Source: JBBQKP01 sp038326995 (GTDB taxonomy: Bacteria > Planctomycetota > Phycisphaerae > Tepidisphaerales > Tepidisphaeraceae). From it: a DNA stretch of 22,442 bases. The first letter of the stretch is position 1, and the number at the start of each line of letters is the position of its first letter. The notes beneath the pieces are model-generated. The model was not told where the DNA came from. It saw only the letters and a program-made list of their open reading frames with translations, and searched no databases. Shown piece after piece: positions 7,412 to 13,810 of the stretch. Both the position numbers and the translations under genes were made by a program. The stretch is taken from the NCBI GenBank assembly GCA_038326995.1, contig JBBQKP010000035.1, positions 1 to 22,442 on the forward strand. The letters are read 5' to 3'.

Positions 7412-8007
7412 TCGGATTTCGATGTGAGTTTTGTCGTCGCGCTCACAGCGTCGCAGATAGCGCGGCGGGTAAGTCGGCGCGATGCGCGTGTGGAAAAACC
7501 ATTGTCGTGCCCCAAAGTTCGCTTGCGTCGACTGCACCACCAGGACTGAGGCAAAGACGACTGCTGGCCGATGAAATCGCCGTGCGACAACTGACCAATT
7601 CACGATTGACCGGCCGTACGATCAAGCTAATTGAAGTGATGGGAAGCCCGGCCGATCGATACGAGCTTGAGTACGCCGTCGAGTCGTTGCGAGAGGAATC
7701 AGGCACGATCGTCGGAACAGGCACGCACCGTGTTTCGATCACGCTTGGAAGCGATTACCCGCGCGCGGCTCCGTTGTGCCAGATGCTCTCGCCCGTGTTT
7801 CATCCCAACATCGACACGTCCACAATCTGCATTGGCGATCACTGGACGCCCGGCGAGCGACTGGACGACCTGCTCGTTCGCATCGCGGAGCTGCTTGCGT
7901 ATCAGACGTACAACATTCGAAGTCCGCTGAACGCGAAGGCGGCGATGTGGGCGGATCTTAATCAAAGCAGGTTGCCGACAGACCCGCGGCCGATGAAACC
8001 TGACTGA
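7408..8007 (+). CDS. E2 (UBC-fold) ubiquitin-conjugating-like protein with N-terminal zinc ribbon
   Basis: Protein of 199 residues. Residues 1-36 are a small zinc ribbon (C6, C9, C26, C28; GFRCEFC and the AAGKSARCACGK hinge ending in VVP), a module common at planctomycete protein N-termini. Residues about 48-187 match an E2 core: the YPRAAP strand turn (117-122), HPNI at 132-135, the predicted catalytic Cys141 in TICIGDHW seven residues after Asn134, then W146-T-P, the helix LDDLLVRIAELL, and a C-terminal region with SPLNAKAAMWADLN. The HPN asparagine used by E2s for the oxyanion hole is kept. The overlap with the FHA-RING gene is 4 bp (ATGA) and a strong Shine-Dalgarno precedes it. It is the last gene of the cluster, convergent with lpd at a distance of 39 bp. 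An active cysteine-based conjugating enzyme is expected from motif conservation; the modifier and E1 are unidentified. Confidence 0.88.
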   Translation: MIGFRCEFCRRAHSVADSAAGKSARCACGKTIVVPQSSLASTAPPGLRQRRLLADEIAVRQLTNSRLTGRTIKLIEVMGSPADRYELEYAVESLREESGTIVGTGTHRVSITLGSDYPRAAPLCQMLSPVFHPNIDTSTICIGDHWTPGERLDDLLVRIAELLAYQTYNIRSPLNAKAAMWADLNQSRLPTDPRPMKPD

Positions 8008-8046
8008 TGCACATCACCCTGATTTAGCCCACTTGATGAATCTGGA

Positions 8047-9435
8047 TTATGCGTGAATCGCGCGGCCTTCGACTGCGAGGGCGGCTTCCTTGATTGCTTC
8101 ACACAGCGTCGGGTGGGCATGAAAACTTCGTGCCAGGTCTTCGACGGTCGCCGCGAACTCCATCGCCACGACACACTCGGCGATCATCTCGCCCGCGTGC
8201 GCGCTGAGAATGTGAACCCCCAGCAGCCGATCCGTTTTCGCGTCGCCGATGACTTTGACCATGCCTTCGGTTTCGTCGCTCGCACGCGCGCGGCCGTTGG
8301 CGAGCATCGAAAATCTGCCGATCTTGATCTCGCCGTATTTCTCGCGTGCCTGCGCTTCAGTCAGACCGACTGCGGCGAGTTCCGGGTGCGTGTAGACCAC
8401 TGCGGGGCAAGCGGCATAGTTCACGTGCCCTGCTTTTCCCGCGAGCATTTCAGCCACAGCGACGCCCTCTTCTTCCGCGTTGTGCGCCAGCATGATTTTG
8501 CCGATGACGTCGCCCACCGCGTAGATGCCCGCGACTGACGTTTGATAGTGATCATCGACCTCGACGAACCCGCGCTTGTTCATCTTCACGCCGAGAGATT
8601 CAAGCCCCAGGCCGTCGGTGACAGGCCGCCTGCCGACGGCGACGACGACCTTATCGACGATGACTTCGCTGATTTGTTTCGTCTCCGCACTTTCAAGCGT
8701 GACGCGGACTTTGCCGATCTCGACGACCGCCTTCTGCGCCGCGGTCTTGAACTGAAAAGTCAGGCCCTGCTTCTGAAGTGACTTCAGCAATACCCCGGCC
8801 ATCTCACGATCACTCGGCGGCATGATGCCGTCGGTGAACTCGACGACGGTTACTTCAGAGCCGAGGCGCGACCAGATCGAACCGAGTTCAACTCCGATGT
8901 ATCCGCCGCCGACGACCAGCAGTTTTTCGGGTACTTTGTCGAAGGTCAGTGCTTCTGTTGAGGAGATGATGTTTTTGCCATCAAACGGCAGTGAGCCGAT
9001 TTGAATGGGCGCGCTGCCCGTGGCGATGAGGATGTTTTTGGCATCGTAGGTCGTTCCTGCGACATCTACTTTTCCGGGCGCGGTGATCTTGCCAAGGCCG
9101 TTGATGTGGGTGATTTTATTTTTCTTGAACAGGAAACCGACGCCCGTGGTCAGCGCTTTGACGACATCATTTTTTCGAGACAGCATGGCGGCGAGATCGA
9201 CTGAGAGTTTATCGATCTTGATGCCGTGCTTCGCGAATGAATGCTGGGCGAAGCGAAGGCGTTCGGTGGAATCGAGCAGTGCTTTGGTGGGAATGCAGCC
9301 GACGTTGAGGCACGTTCCGCCGAGGTATTGTTTCTCGACGCAGGCGACTTTCATGCCGAGCTGAGCGGCGCGGACGGCGGCGACGTAACCGCCGGGGCCG
9401 GCACCGATGACGATGAGATCGAAGGAGTTGGACAT
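8047..9435 (-). CDS. lpd: Dihydrolipoyl dehydrogenase (E3 of 2-oxoacid dehydrogenase complexes)
   Basis: FAD-dependent flavoprotein of 462 residues that reoxidises dihydrolipoyl groups of 2-oxoacid dehydrogenase complexes with NAD. The N-terminal FAD-binding motif is GAGPGG (11-16). The redox-active disulfide is Cys42/Cys47 in GGTCLNVGCIPTK. The NAD-binding GGGYIGVE motif lies in the middle, AVGDV is in the second FAD contact, and the catalytic His441-Glu446 pair lies in the C-terminal HAHPTLCEA. Length and motifs are those of a complete enzyme. It is downstream of sucB in the same direction, but a 404-bp gap holding a toxin-antitoxin remnant separates them. There is no obvious Shine-Dalgarno site. 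Confidence 0.97.
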   Translation of the reverse strand: MSNSFDLIVIGAGPGGYVAAVRAAQLGMKVACVEKQYLGGTCLNVGCIPTKALLDSTERLRFAQHSFAKHGIKIDKLSVDLAAMLSRKNDVVKALTTGVGFLFKKNKITHINGLGKITAPGKVDVAGTTYDAKNILIATGSAPIQIGSLPFDGKNIISSTEALTFDKVPEKLLVVGGGYIGVELGSIWSRLGSEVTVVEFTDGIMPPSDREMAGVLLKSLQKQGLTFQFKTAAQKAVVEIGKVRVTLESAETKQISEVIVDKVVVAVGRRPVTDGLGLESLGVKMNKRGFVEVDDHYQTSVAGIYAVGDVIGKIMLAHNAEEEGVAVAEMLAGKAGHVNYAACPAVVYTHPELAAVGLTEAQAREKYGEIKIGRFSMLANGRARASDETEGMVKVIGDAKTDRLLGVHILSAHAGEMIAECVVAMEFAATVEDLARSFHAHPTLCEAIKEAALAVEGRAIHA

Positions 9436-9470
9436 GTGTTGATGCGGGGTTTCTTGGACGGGTTGGATAA

Positions 9471-9560
9471 TCAGTTGGTCTGCCAGGATTCCGCGCGGAC
9501 GCCCGGGAGCGGATCGAAGTGTTTTAGATTATGGGTGATCACGGTGAGATTATTTTTCCG
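9471..9560 (-). pseudogene. Remnant of a VapC-type PIN toxin C-terminus
   Basis: In the frame next to the end of the antitoxin-like gene, about 30 codons read RKNNLTVITHNLKHF followed by DPLPGVRAESW and end at the stop at 9471-9473. This matches the last strand and tail of VapC-type PIN-domain toxins (pattern LTxVTxNxxxF, then PGLxxExW). No PIN N-terminus or acidic active-site residues precede it: the antitoxin frame runs straight into it. The likely explanation is an internal deletion that removed some 100 codons of vapC. The left boundary is approximate. The family call rests on a short motif. Confidence 0.65.
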
Positions 9561-9799
9561 CGTCTGTCCTCGACCTCGGGCATTGCGCCCTCCCACGAAC
9601 CACACAAGGATTCGATCATCTTCGCTCGGTCAGCCGGGCTAAGTTGTTCAAGCGACTGCTCGGCATTATCGAGAGCGGGTTCGAGCGAAAAATCCATCGT
9701 GACAAGGACCGACGCGCTTCGCCCGACAAACTCAGGCCCGAGATCGAGCACGAGCCTGCCCTGCGTATCAACGACGCCGATTTTATTGACCGCTACCAT
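9539..9799 (-). CDS. Small antitoxin-like protein, VapB-type remnant
   Basis: Protein of 86 residues. The N-terminal half (NKIGVVDTQGRLVLDLGPEF) looks like the short beta-strand DNA-binding or AbrB-like part of many type II antitoxins. The C-terminal half is acidic, with an IESLCGSWEG motif resembling toxin-wrapping antitoxin tails. A good Shine-Dalgarno (gaggtga, 9806-9812) precedes the ATG at 9799. The last residues (about GKIISP) probably come from the deletion junction rather than the original protein, because the following DNA encodes a VapC tail in another frame. It sits between sucB and lpd, an odd place for a toxin-antitoxin pair. It may still be translated, or act as an orphan antitoxin against related toxins. 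The call is inferred from context and pattern, not certain. Confidence 0.6.
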   Translation of the reverse strand: MVAVNKIGVVDTQGRLVLDLGPEFVGRSASVLVTMDFSLEPALDNAEQSLEQLSPADRAKMIESLCGSWEGAMPEVEDRRGKIISP

Positions 9800-9839
9800 A
9801 ATTGATCACCTCAACGACGACTCGTGTCCTTACAAGATT

Positions 9840-11153
9840 CTATACTTCCAGCAACAGCCTTGCCGGGTCTTCCAGGAGATTCTTCACGCGAACCAGAAAG
9901 CTAACTGATTCCTTGCCGTCGATGATGCGGTGGTCGTAGGTGAGTGCCACGTACATCATCGGTCGGATTTCGACTTTGCCGTCGATCGCCACCGGACGCT
10001 GCTGGATGGTGTGCATGCCCAGAATCGCGGCCTGCGGGTAGTTGATGATGGGCGTGGAAAGCAGTGAACCGAACACGCCGCCGTTGGTGATCGTAAACGT
10101 CCCGCCGCTGAGTTCGTCTGGCGTAAGTTTGTTGTCTCGAGCATTGGCCGCGAGGCGTTTGATCTCGCTCTCGACCTGCGCCATTGTCAATTTTTCCGCG
10201 TGACGAATCGTCGGCACGATGAGCCCGCGCTCGGTGCTGACCGCGACGCCGAGGTTGACGTAGTCGTGGTAGACGATGTCTTCGCCGTCGATTCGGCCGT
10301 TGACGCGCTCGAAATCCTTAATTGCGAAGATGACGGCTTTGGCAAAAAACGACATGAAGCCCAGGCCGACGCCGTGCTTCTTTTCGAACGTCTCTTTGTA
10401 TTTCGTGCGAAGTGCCATGACCTGCGAGAGATCGATTTCGTTGTAGGTCGTGAGCTGGGCCGTCTCCTGCTTGCTGCGAACCAGGACCTCCGCGATGCGT
10501 TTGCGAATCTTGGTCATCGGCACGCGGCGAAGTGGATACTCGCCCGAGACGACCACTGGAGCGGGCGCGACGTCGGGCTTCTTCACAGCGGCGGCGGGTG
10601 CGGGTGTTGTCACAACAGGTGCGGTCACAAAAGGTGTTGTCACCGGAGGCGTTGCGATTGCAGCTTGTGCGGCCGCAGAAGGCGCGATTTTCGATGCCGA
10701 TTCAATGTCTTCCTTCGTCACTCGGCCGCCCTTGCCGGTCCCGGCGAGCGTCGATGCATCGACGCCTGACTCTGCCGCGGCTCGACGCGCCGCGGGAGAA
10801 AGGTCTTCGGCACTGGTCGCTGTTTTTGGCGCGGCCTGAGGTGGAGGAGTCGACAGCGCCGTCGCAGCGGATGGCTGAACGGTTGCCGACGCTTGGGGTT
10901 TGGCCGAGCCTGGTTTCGCACTGGGATCAATCGATGCAATGACCGCGCCGACTTTCACCACATCGCCTTCTTTCACATTGGTCACCAGCACGCCCGCGGC
11001 CGACGCGAAGATATCGCTGTTGGCCTTGTCGGTTTCGACTTCTGCGATCGGATCGTCTTTTGCGACCATTTCGCCGCTGGACTTGGTCCAACGAAGCAGA
11101 GTGACTTCCGTGACACTTTCGCCGAACGAAGGGATTTTGACCTCGATTGCCAT
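9840..11153 (-). CDS. sucB: Dihydrolipoamide succinyltransferase, E2 of 2-oxoglutarate dehydrogenase
   Basis: Core enzyme of the 2-oxoglutarate dehydrogenase complex, transferring the succinyl group from lipoamide to CoA; 437 residues. Domains in order: lipoyl domain (1-75) with Lys43 in VETDKANSDI as the lipoylation site; an Ala/Pro-rich linker; the peripheral subunit-binding domain (about 118-152, SPAARRAAAESGVDASTLAG); a second Ala/Pro/Thr linker with PVTTP and TAPVVTTPAP repeats; and the catalytic domain from about 205, ending with His408 and Asp412 in DHRIIDGKES. The C-terminal LLEDPARLLLEV is typical of SucB rather than AceF. No sucA is present; mqnE lies 98 bp upstream. It is cotranscribed or close to lpd, with the antitoxin remnant between them. 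Confidence 0.95.
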   Translation of the reverse strand: MAIEVKIPSFGESVTEVTLLRWTKSSGEMVAKDDPIAEVETDKANSDIFASAAGVLVTNVKEGDVVKVGAVIASIDPSAKPGSAKPQASATVQPSAATALSTPPPQAAPKTATSAEDLSPAARRAAAESGVDASTLAGTGKGGRVTKEDIESASKIAPSAAAQAAIATPPVTTPFVTAPVVTTPAPAAAVKKPDVAPAPVVVSGEYPLRRVPMTKIRKRIAEVLVRSKQETAQLTTYNEIDLSQVMALRTKYKETFEKKHGVGLGFMSFFAKAVIFAIKDFERVNGRIDGEDIVYHDYVNLGVAVSTERGLIVPTIRHAEKLTMAQVESEIKRLAANARDNKLTPDELSGGTFTITNGGVFGSLLSTPIINYPQAAILGMHTIQQRPVAIDGKVEIRPMMYVALTYDHRIIDGKESVSFLVRVKNLLEDPARLLLEV

Positions 11154-11165
11154 AGCTCTACAGAG

Positions 11166-11210
11166 TATCGGGCGCGGGGCTGAGATTCAAAAGTCGGACA
11201 ACGCCCGATA
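11166..11210. promoter_or_regulatory. Perfect 9-bp inverted repeat in the mqnE-sucB spacer
   Basis: TATCGGGCG (11166-11174) and its exact complement CGCCCGATA (11202-11210) flank a 27-base loop. The element lies between the mqnE stop and the sucB start, beginning 13 bases before the sucB ATG. It could be a 5'-leader structure that affects sucB translation, a binding site for a dimeric regulator, or a weak terminator of mqnE; there is no U-run. Confidence 0.4.
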
Positions 11211-11251
11211 TCAACACCCAACAGAAAAATCCGCCTCTAGCACTGACCAAA

Positions 11252-12442
11252 TCAGATCGTAGCTTCGCTCAGAACGTCCGATTCCCGCTCGATCGGCCGG
11301 TATAGCGTGTCGCGCTCCACCGGATCAAATCCCGCCTCGCGAACGAGCCGCTTGATCGTGCCGACGTGCAACTCCTGGCGATTCGTGCCCTTCGCGTCGC
11401 CTTGTCCTTCGCGTTTGGTGATGTCATACCAGACGACAGTGCCGTCAAGGTCGTCGCAGCCGTAGCTTAGCGCAAGCTGTGCGAGGTGGATGCTTTGCAT
11501 GATCCAAAACGCCTTGAGGTGCGCGATGTTCTGCACCATGAGCCGAGAGATCGCCAGTGTTTTGAGGTCAGTCAGGCCGGTCGGGCCGGGCAGGCTTCCC
11601 AGTTCGCTGCCCTCGGGGATGAACGAAAGCGGGATCAAACAATTGAAGCAGGCGGGCAGGTTTTCGGTCTGTCCCGACGCGATGGCCGCCTGTCGCAAGT
11701 CGAGTGCTTCCTGCTGCAATCCGCGCAGCTTGAGCATGTGGGTGAGGCGCTCATCGGTTCCTTCGATATGGCCGTACAGCATGGTCGCGTTGCTGAAGAT
11801 GCCCAGCGCATGTGCGGTGCGATGCACTTCGAACCATTTGTCTTCGCGCACTTTTCCTTTGAAAGCCTCGTCGTGGACGCGCTCGTCGAAAATTTCAGCA
11901 CCACCGCCGGGCAGTGAACCCAGGCCTGCTTTGCGAAGCTCCAGTAGAACATCGCGGATCGACAATCGCGCGATTCGGGAGAAGTGAACGATCTCGATGG
12001 CGGTGAATGCCTTGATGTGAAGCGTCGGACATTCACGGCGAATACCGCGAAGAAATTCGAGGTAGTATTCGAGCTTTTGCCACGGATGCAGCCCGCCCAC
12101 GATGTGAACCTCGGTCGCGCCGACGTCGCGTGCTTTAATGGCGGCGGCGACGACTTGCTCGACGGGCATTTCGTACGCGCCATTCTCGCCGCGCTTGCGG
12201 TAGAAGCTGCAAAATTTGCACGACAACGCGCAGACGTTGGTGTAATTGATGTGGCGATTGCGATTGTAATAAGCGATATCGCCGTGCAGACGCGTGCGGA
12301 CGGCGTGCGCGAGTCGACCGATGCCGTGTACGTCTTTCGAGGCGAATAAAACTTGCCCGTCCTCGAACGACAATTGTTCGGCCGCCTGCACCTTTTGGGC
12401 GATCGGAATCAGACTGACATCAGTAACATCGAGCGTATCCAT
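11252..12442 (-). CDS. mqnE: Aminodeoxyfutalosine synthase (radical SAM), menaquinone biosynthesis
   Basis: Radical SAM enzyme of the futalosine route to menaquinone, joining the chorismate-derived enolpyruvyl benzoate to the SAM-derived adenosyl radical; 396 residues. The cluster-binding CX3CX2C is Cys71, Cys75 and Cys78 in TNVCALSCKFCSF. The preceding YYNRNRHIN, the HIVGGLHP segment and SLPGGGAEIF are characteristic of MqnE rather than MqnC or CofH, as are the later ATMLYGHIE and DDLDGTVV. Compared with remembered MqnE sequences there seems to be an insertion of about 15-20 residues after LKLRGLQQE, containing CFNC. No other mqn gene is in the window. It is followed by sucB after 98 bp. Confidence 0.92.
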   Translation of the reverse strand: MDTLDVTDVSLIPIAQKVQAAEQLSFEDGQVLFASKDVHGIGRLAHAVRTRLHGDIAYYNRNRHINYTNVCALSCKFCSFYRKRGENGAYEMPVEQVVAAAIKARDVGATEVHIVGGLHPWQKLEYYLEFLRGIRRECPTLHIKAFTAIEIVHFSRIARLSIRDVLLELRKAGLGSLPGGGAEIFDERVHDEAFKGKVREDKWFEVHRTAHALGIFSNATMLYGHIEGTDERLTHMLKLRGLQQEALDLRQAAIASGQTENLPACFNCLIPLSFIPEGSELGSLPGPTGLTDLKTLAISRLMVQNIAHLKAFWIMQSIHLAQLALSYGCDDLDGTVVWYDITKREGQGDAKGTNRQELHVGTIKRLVREAGFDPVERDTLYRPIERESDVLSEATI

Positions 12443-12657
12443 TTCGTTATAAGTCTATGCAGATGGCGTCCCACCGTCAGTTTTAAGAGTTCAGAATGAT
12501 TGAAAACCCGGAAGCACCTGAGCCCAGCTGTTCAAGCCCAGCCGGGCGGCTGTCTGAACGTGTGCGGCCTGCCCGCCTGACAGTGCAGGCTTCGACCGAT
12601 AAGGTTGAAACACCACGTTGCGATCGCGAATAAGAATCTCGGCATGATCGACATGAC
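12443..12657 (-). other. mqnE/M48 spacer with a possible 56-residue ORF; otherwise nothing clear
   Basis: This 215-bp spacer holds no recognised gene. On the minus strand one frame is open from a CTG at 12661-12659 (overlapping the M48 stop as CTGA, with AAGGAG only two bases before it) to a stop at 12491-12493. It would give about 56 residues, including GGQAAHVQTAARLGLNSW. A second frame starts with ATG at 12654, ten bases after the same Shine-Dalgarno, and gives 40 residues with a hydrophobic start. Neither shows a motif I recognise. The GC-rich part at 12535-12590 could instead be a noncoding or dispersed element. Confidence 0.25.
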
Positions 12658-13734
12658 TCAGTTCTCCTTTCTTTTATTTGTAAATAGAGCCTCGACGGCC
12701 GCCCGACGTTTTTCCATCGTCGGGATCGGATGAAACACCCATGCGACCACGGGCGGAAGTTTCTCGTCGGGCAGGTTGTGCTTCGACAAGGCGGCGAGCA
12801 TTTCGAGCGAACGTGTTTCGTCACCAACTGCATGTGCCGCAAACGCGTCCGCCTGAAAAATTTGCCTGCGTCCGATTGAGGGAAGGCAAAACAGGCCGAG
12901 CCAGCTCCACGTGCTCATCACCGCGGCAAGCCAGATGACAAGCCCCGCCGGGTTGTCGCGCATCACACGATCGGGCAAAAACAAAGCGGTGATCAACACG
13001 CCCGCGATGATCCACGCGACGGAGATGCAAGCGCTCTTGAGTTGGTGTCGATGAACGTCGTGGCCGATCTCTCGCGCGATCAAGAGCGCGGCCGATCTGG
13101 GCTCGACCTCGCCAAGGCTCGACGCGATCGCGAGCCTTCGCCACATGCCCACGCCTTGCCATCCGCCGGCCAGCGATCGTTCGCCGTGGTCGATCCAGAC
13201 GATTTTTGGCATCTCCAATTTGAGCTTTCGCACTTCTGCTTCGAGCGACGCAGTCCATGCCTGGTCAACCGAAACAGCGCGCCGCGCGGGCAGAAACGGA
13301 ATCGCGATATGGACCACGCCGATACCCGCCAGAACGATGCCCGCGGCCAGGTACCAATACGATGGCAAGACGAGCACAATCACGCCCAGTACCAGCCCTG
13401 CGAACGCGGTGCCGAGCACGCCTTCGATGACGCGTTGGACGTACGCTTCCTGAATCAGTGAAGCGTTTTTAATCTGCCCGAATCGTCGCTCGACGCGCAT
13501 GGCGATCAGGTCAATTGGCAATTGAATGGATGCGGTGATGAACGCAAGAATCGCGGCCGTCAGTACGAAGGAGATCGGCAAGCCAAAGTTCGAAAGACCG
13601 ATGCGCGCGGGCATTTGATCCAAACCGAAGAAGAGGCCGATCCAGAGAAAACCGAGCACGGCGCCGATTCCAAATATGCCGCACCATAGGCGTTGACGCT
13701 GATAATTTTTTGAGTGCACGGGTGATGAGTTCAC
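12658..13734 (-). CDS. Ste24/M48-like membrane protein with degraded zinc site (pseudopeptidase)
   Basis: Membrane protein of 358 residues, starting at GTG 13734. Its architecture follows Ste24-type M48 peptidases: N-terminal helices (about 17-38, 53-76), a VERRFGQIKN segment like the family's E-x-x-FG-x-x-N, helices near 106-124 and 128-148, the peptidase-like region, helices at 236-254 and 264-284, and a closing HPIPTMEKRRAAVEAL resembling the HPPxxxRI tail. The zinc motif HExxH reads Arg221-Glu222-Ile-Gly-His225, so the first histidine is replaced. The usual ExxAD helix reads IFQAD, with Ile292 in place of the third ligand. It is therefore probably not an active metalloprotease, though other nearby histidines (His228, His230) could bind metal differently. 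It lies 76 bp downstream of moeA. The function is unknown. Confidence 0.75.
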   Translation of the reverse strand: MNSSPVHSKNYQRQRLWCGIFGIGAVLGFLWIGLFFGLDQMPARIGLSNFGLPISFVLTAAILAFITASIQLPIDLIAMRVERRFGQIKNASLIQEAYVQRVIEGVLGTAFAGLVLGVIVLVLPSYWYLAAGIVLAGIGVVHIAIPFLPARRAVSVDQAWTASLEAEVRKLKLEMPKIVWIDHGERSLAGGWQGVGMWRRLAIASSLGEVEPRSAALLIAREIGHDVHRHQLKSACISVAWIIAGVLITALFLPDRVMRDNPAGLVIWLAAVMSTWSWLGLFCLPSIGRRQIFQADAFAAHAVGDETRSLEMLAALSKHNLPDEKLPPVVAWVFHPIPTMEKRRAAVEALFTNKRKEN

Positions 13735-13810
13735 GGATTTAGCTTAGGCAAGGCGACTTGGCGTTCCGGCGGAAAATTTGCAAATCGTTGGTTGGATAAT
13801 TCGGACGAGT

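Noticed and set aside
8047..11153. lpd/sucB as part of a pyruvate dehydrogenase operon
   Set aside because: The acyltransferase C-terminus and its single lipoyl domain look like SucB; no pyruvate dehydrogenase E1 genes are present.
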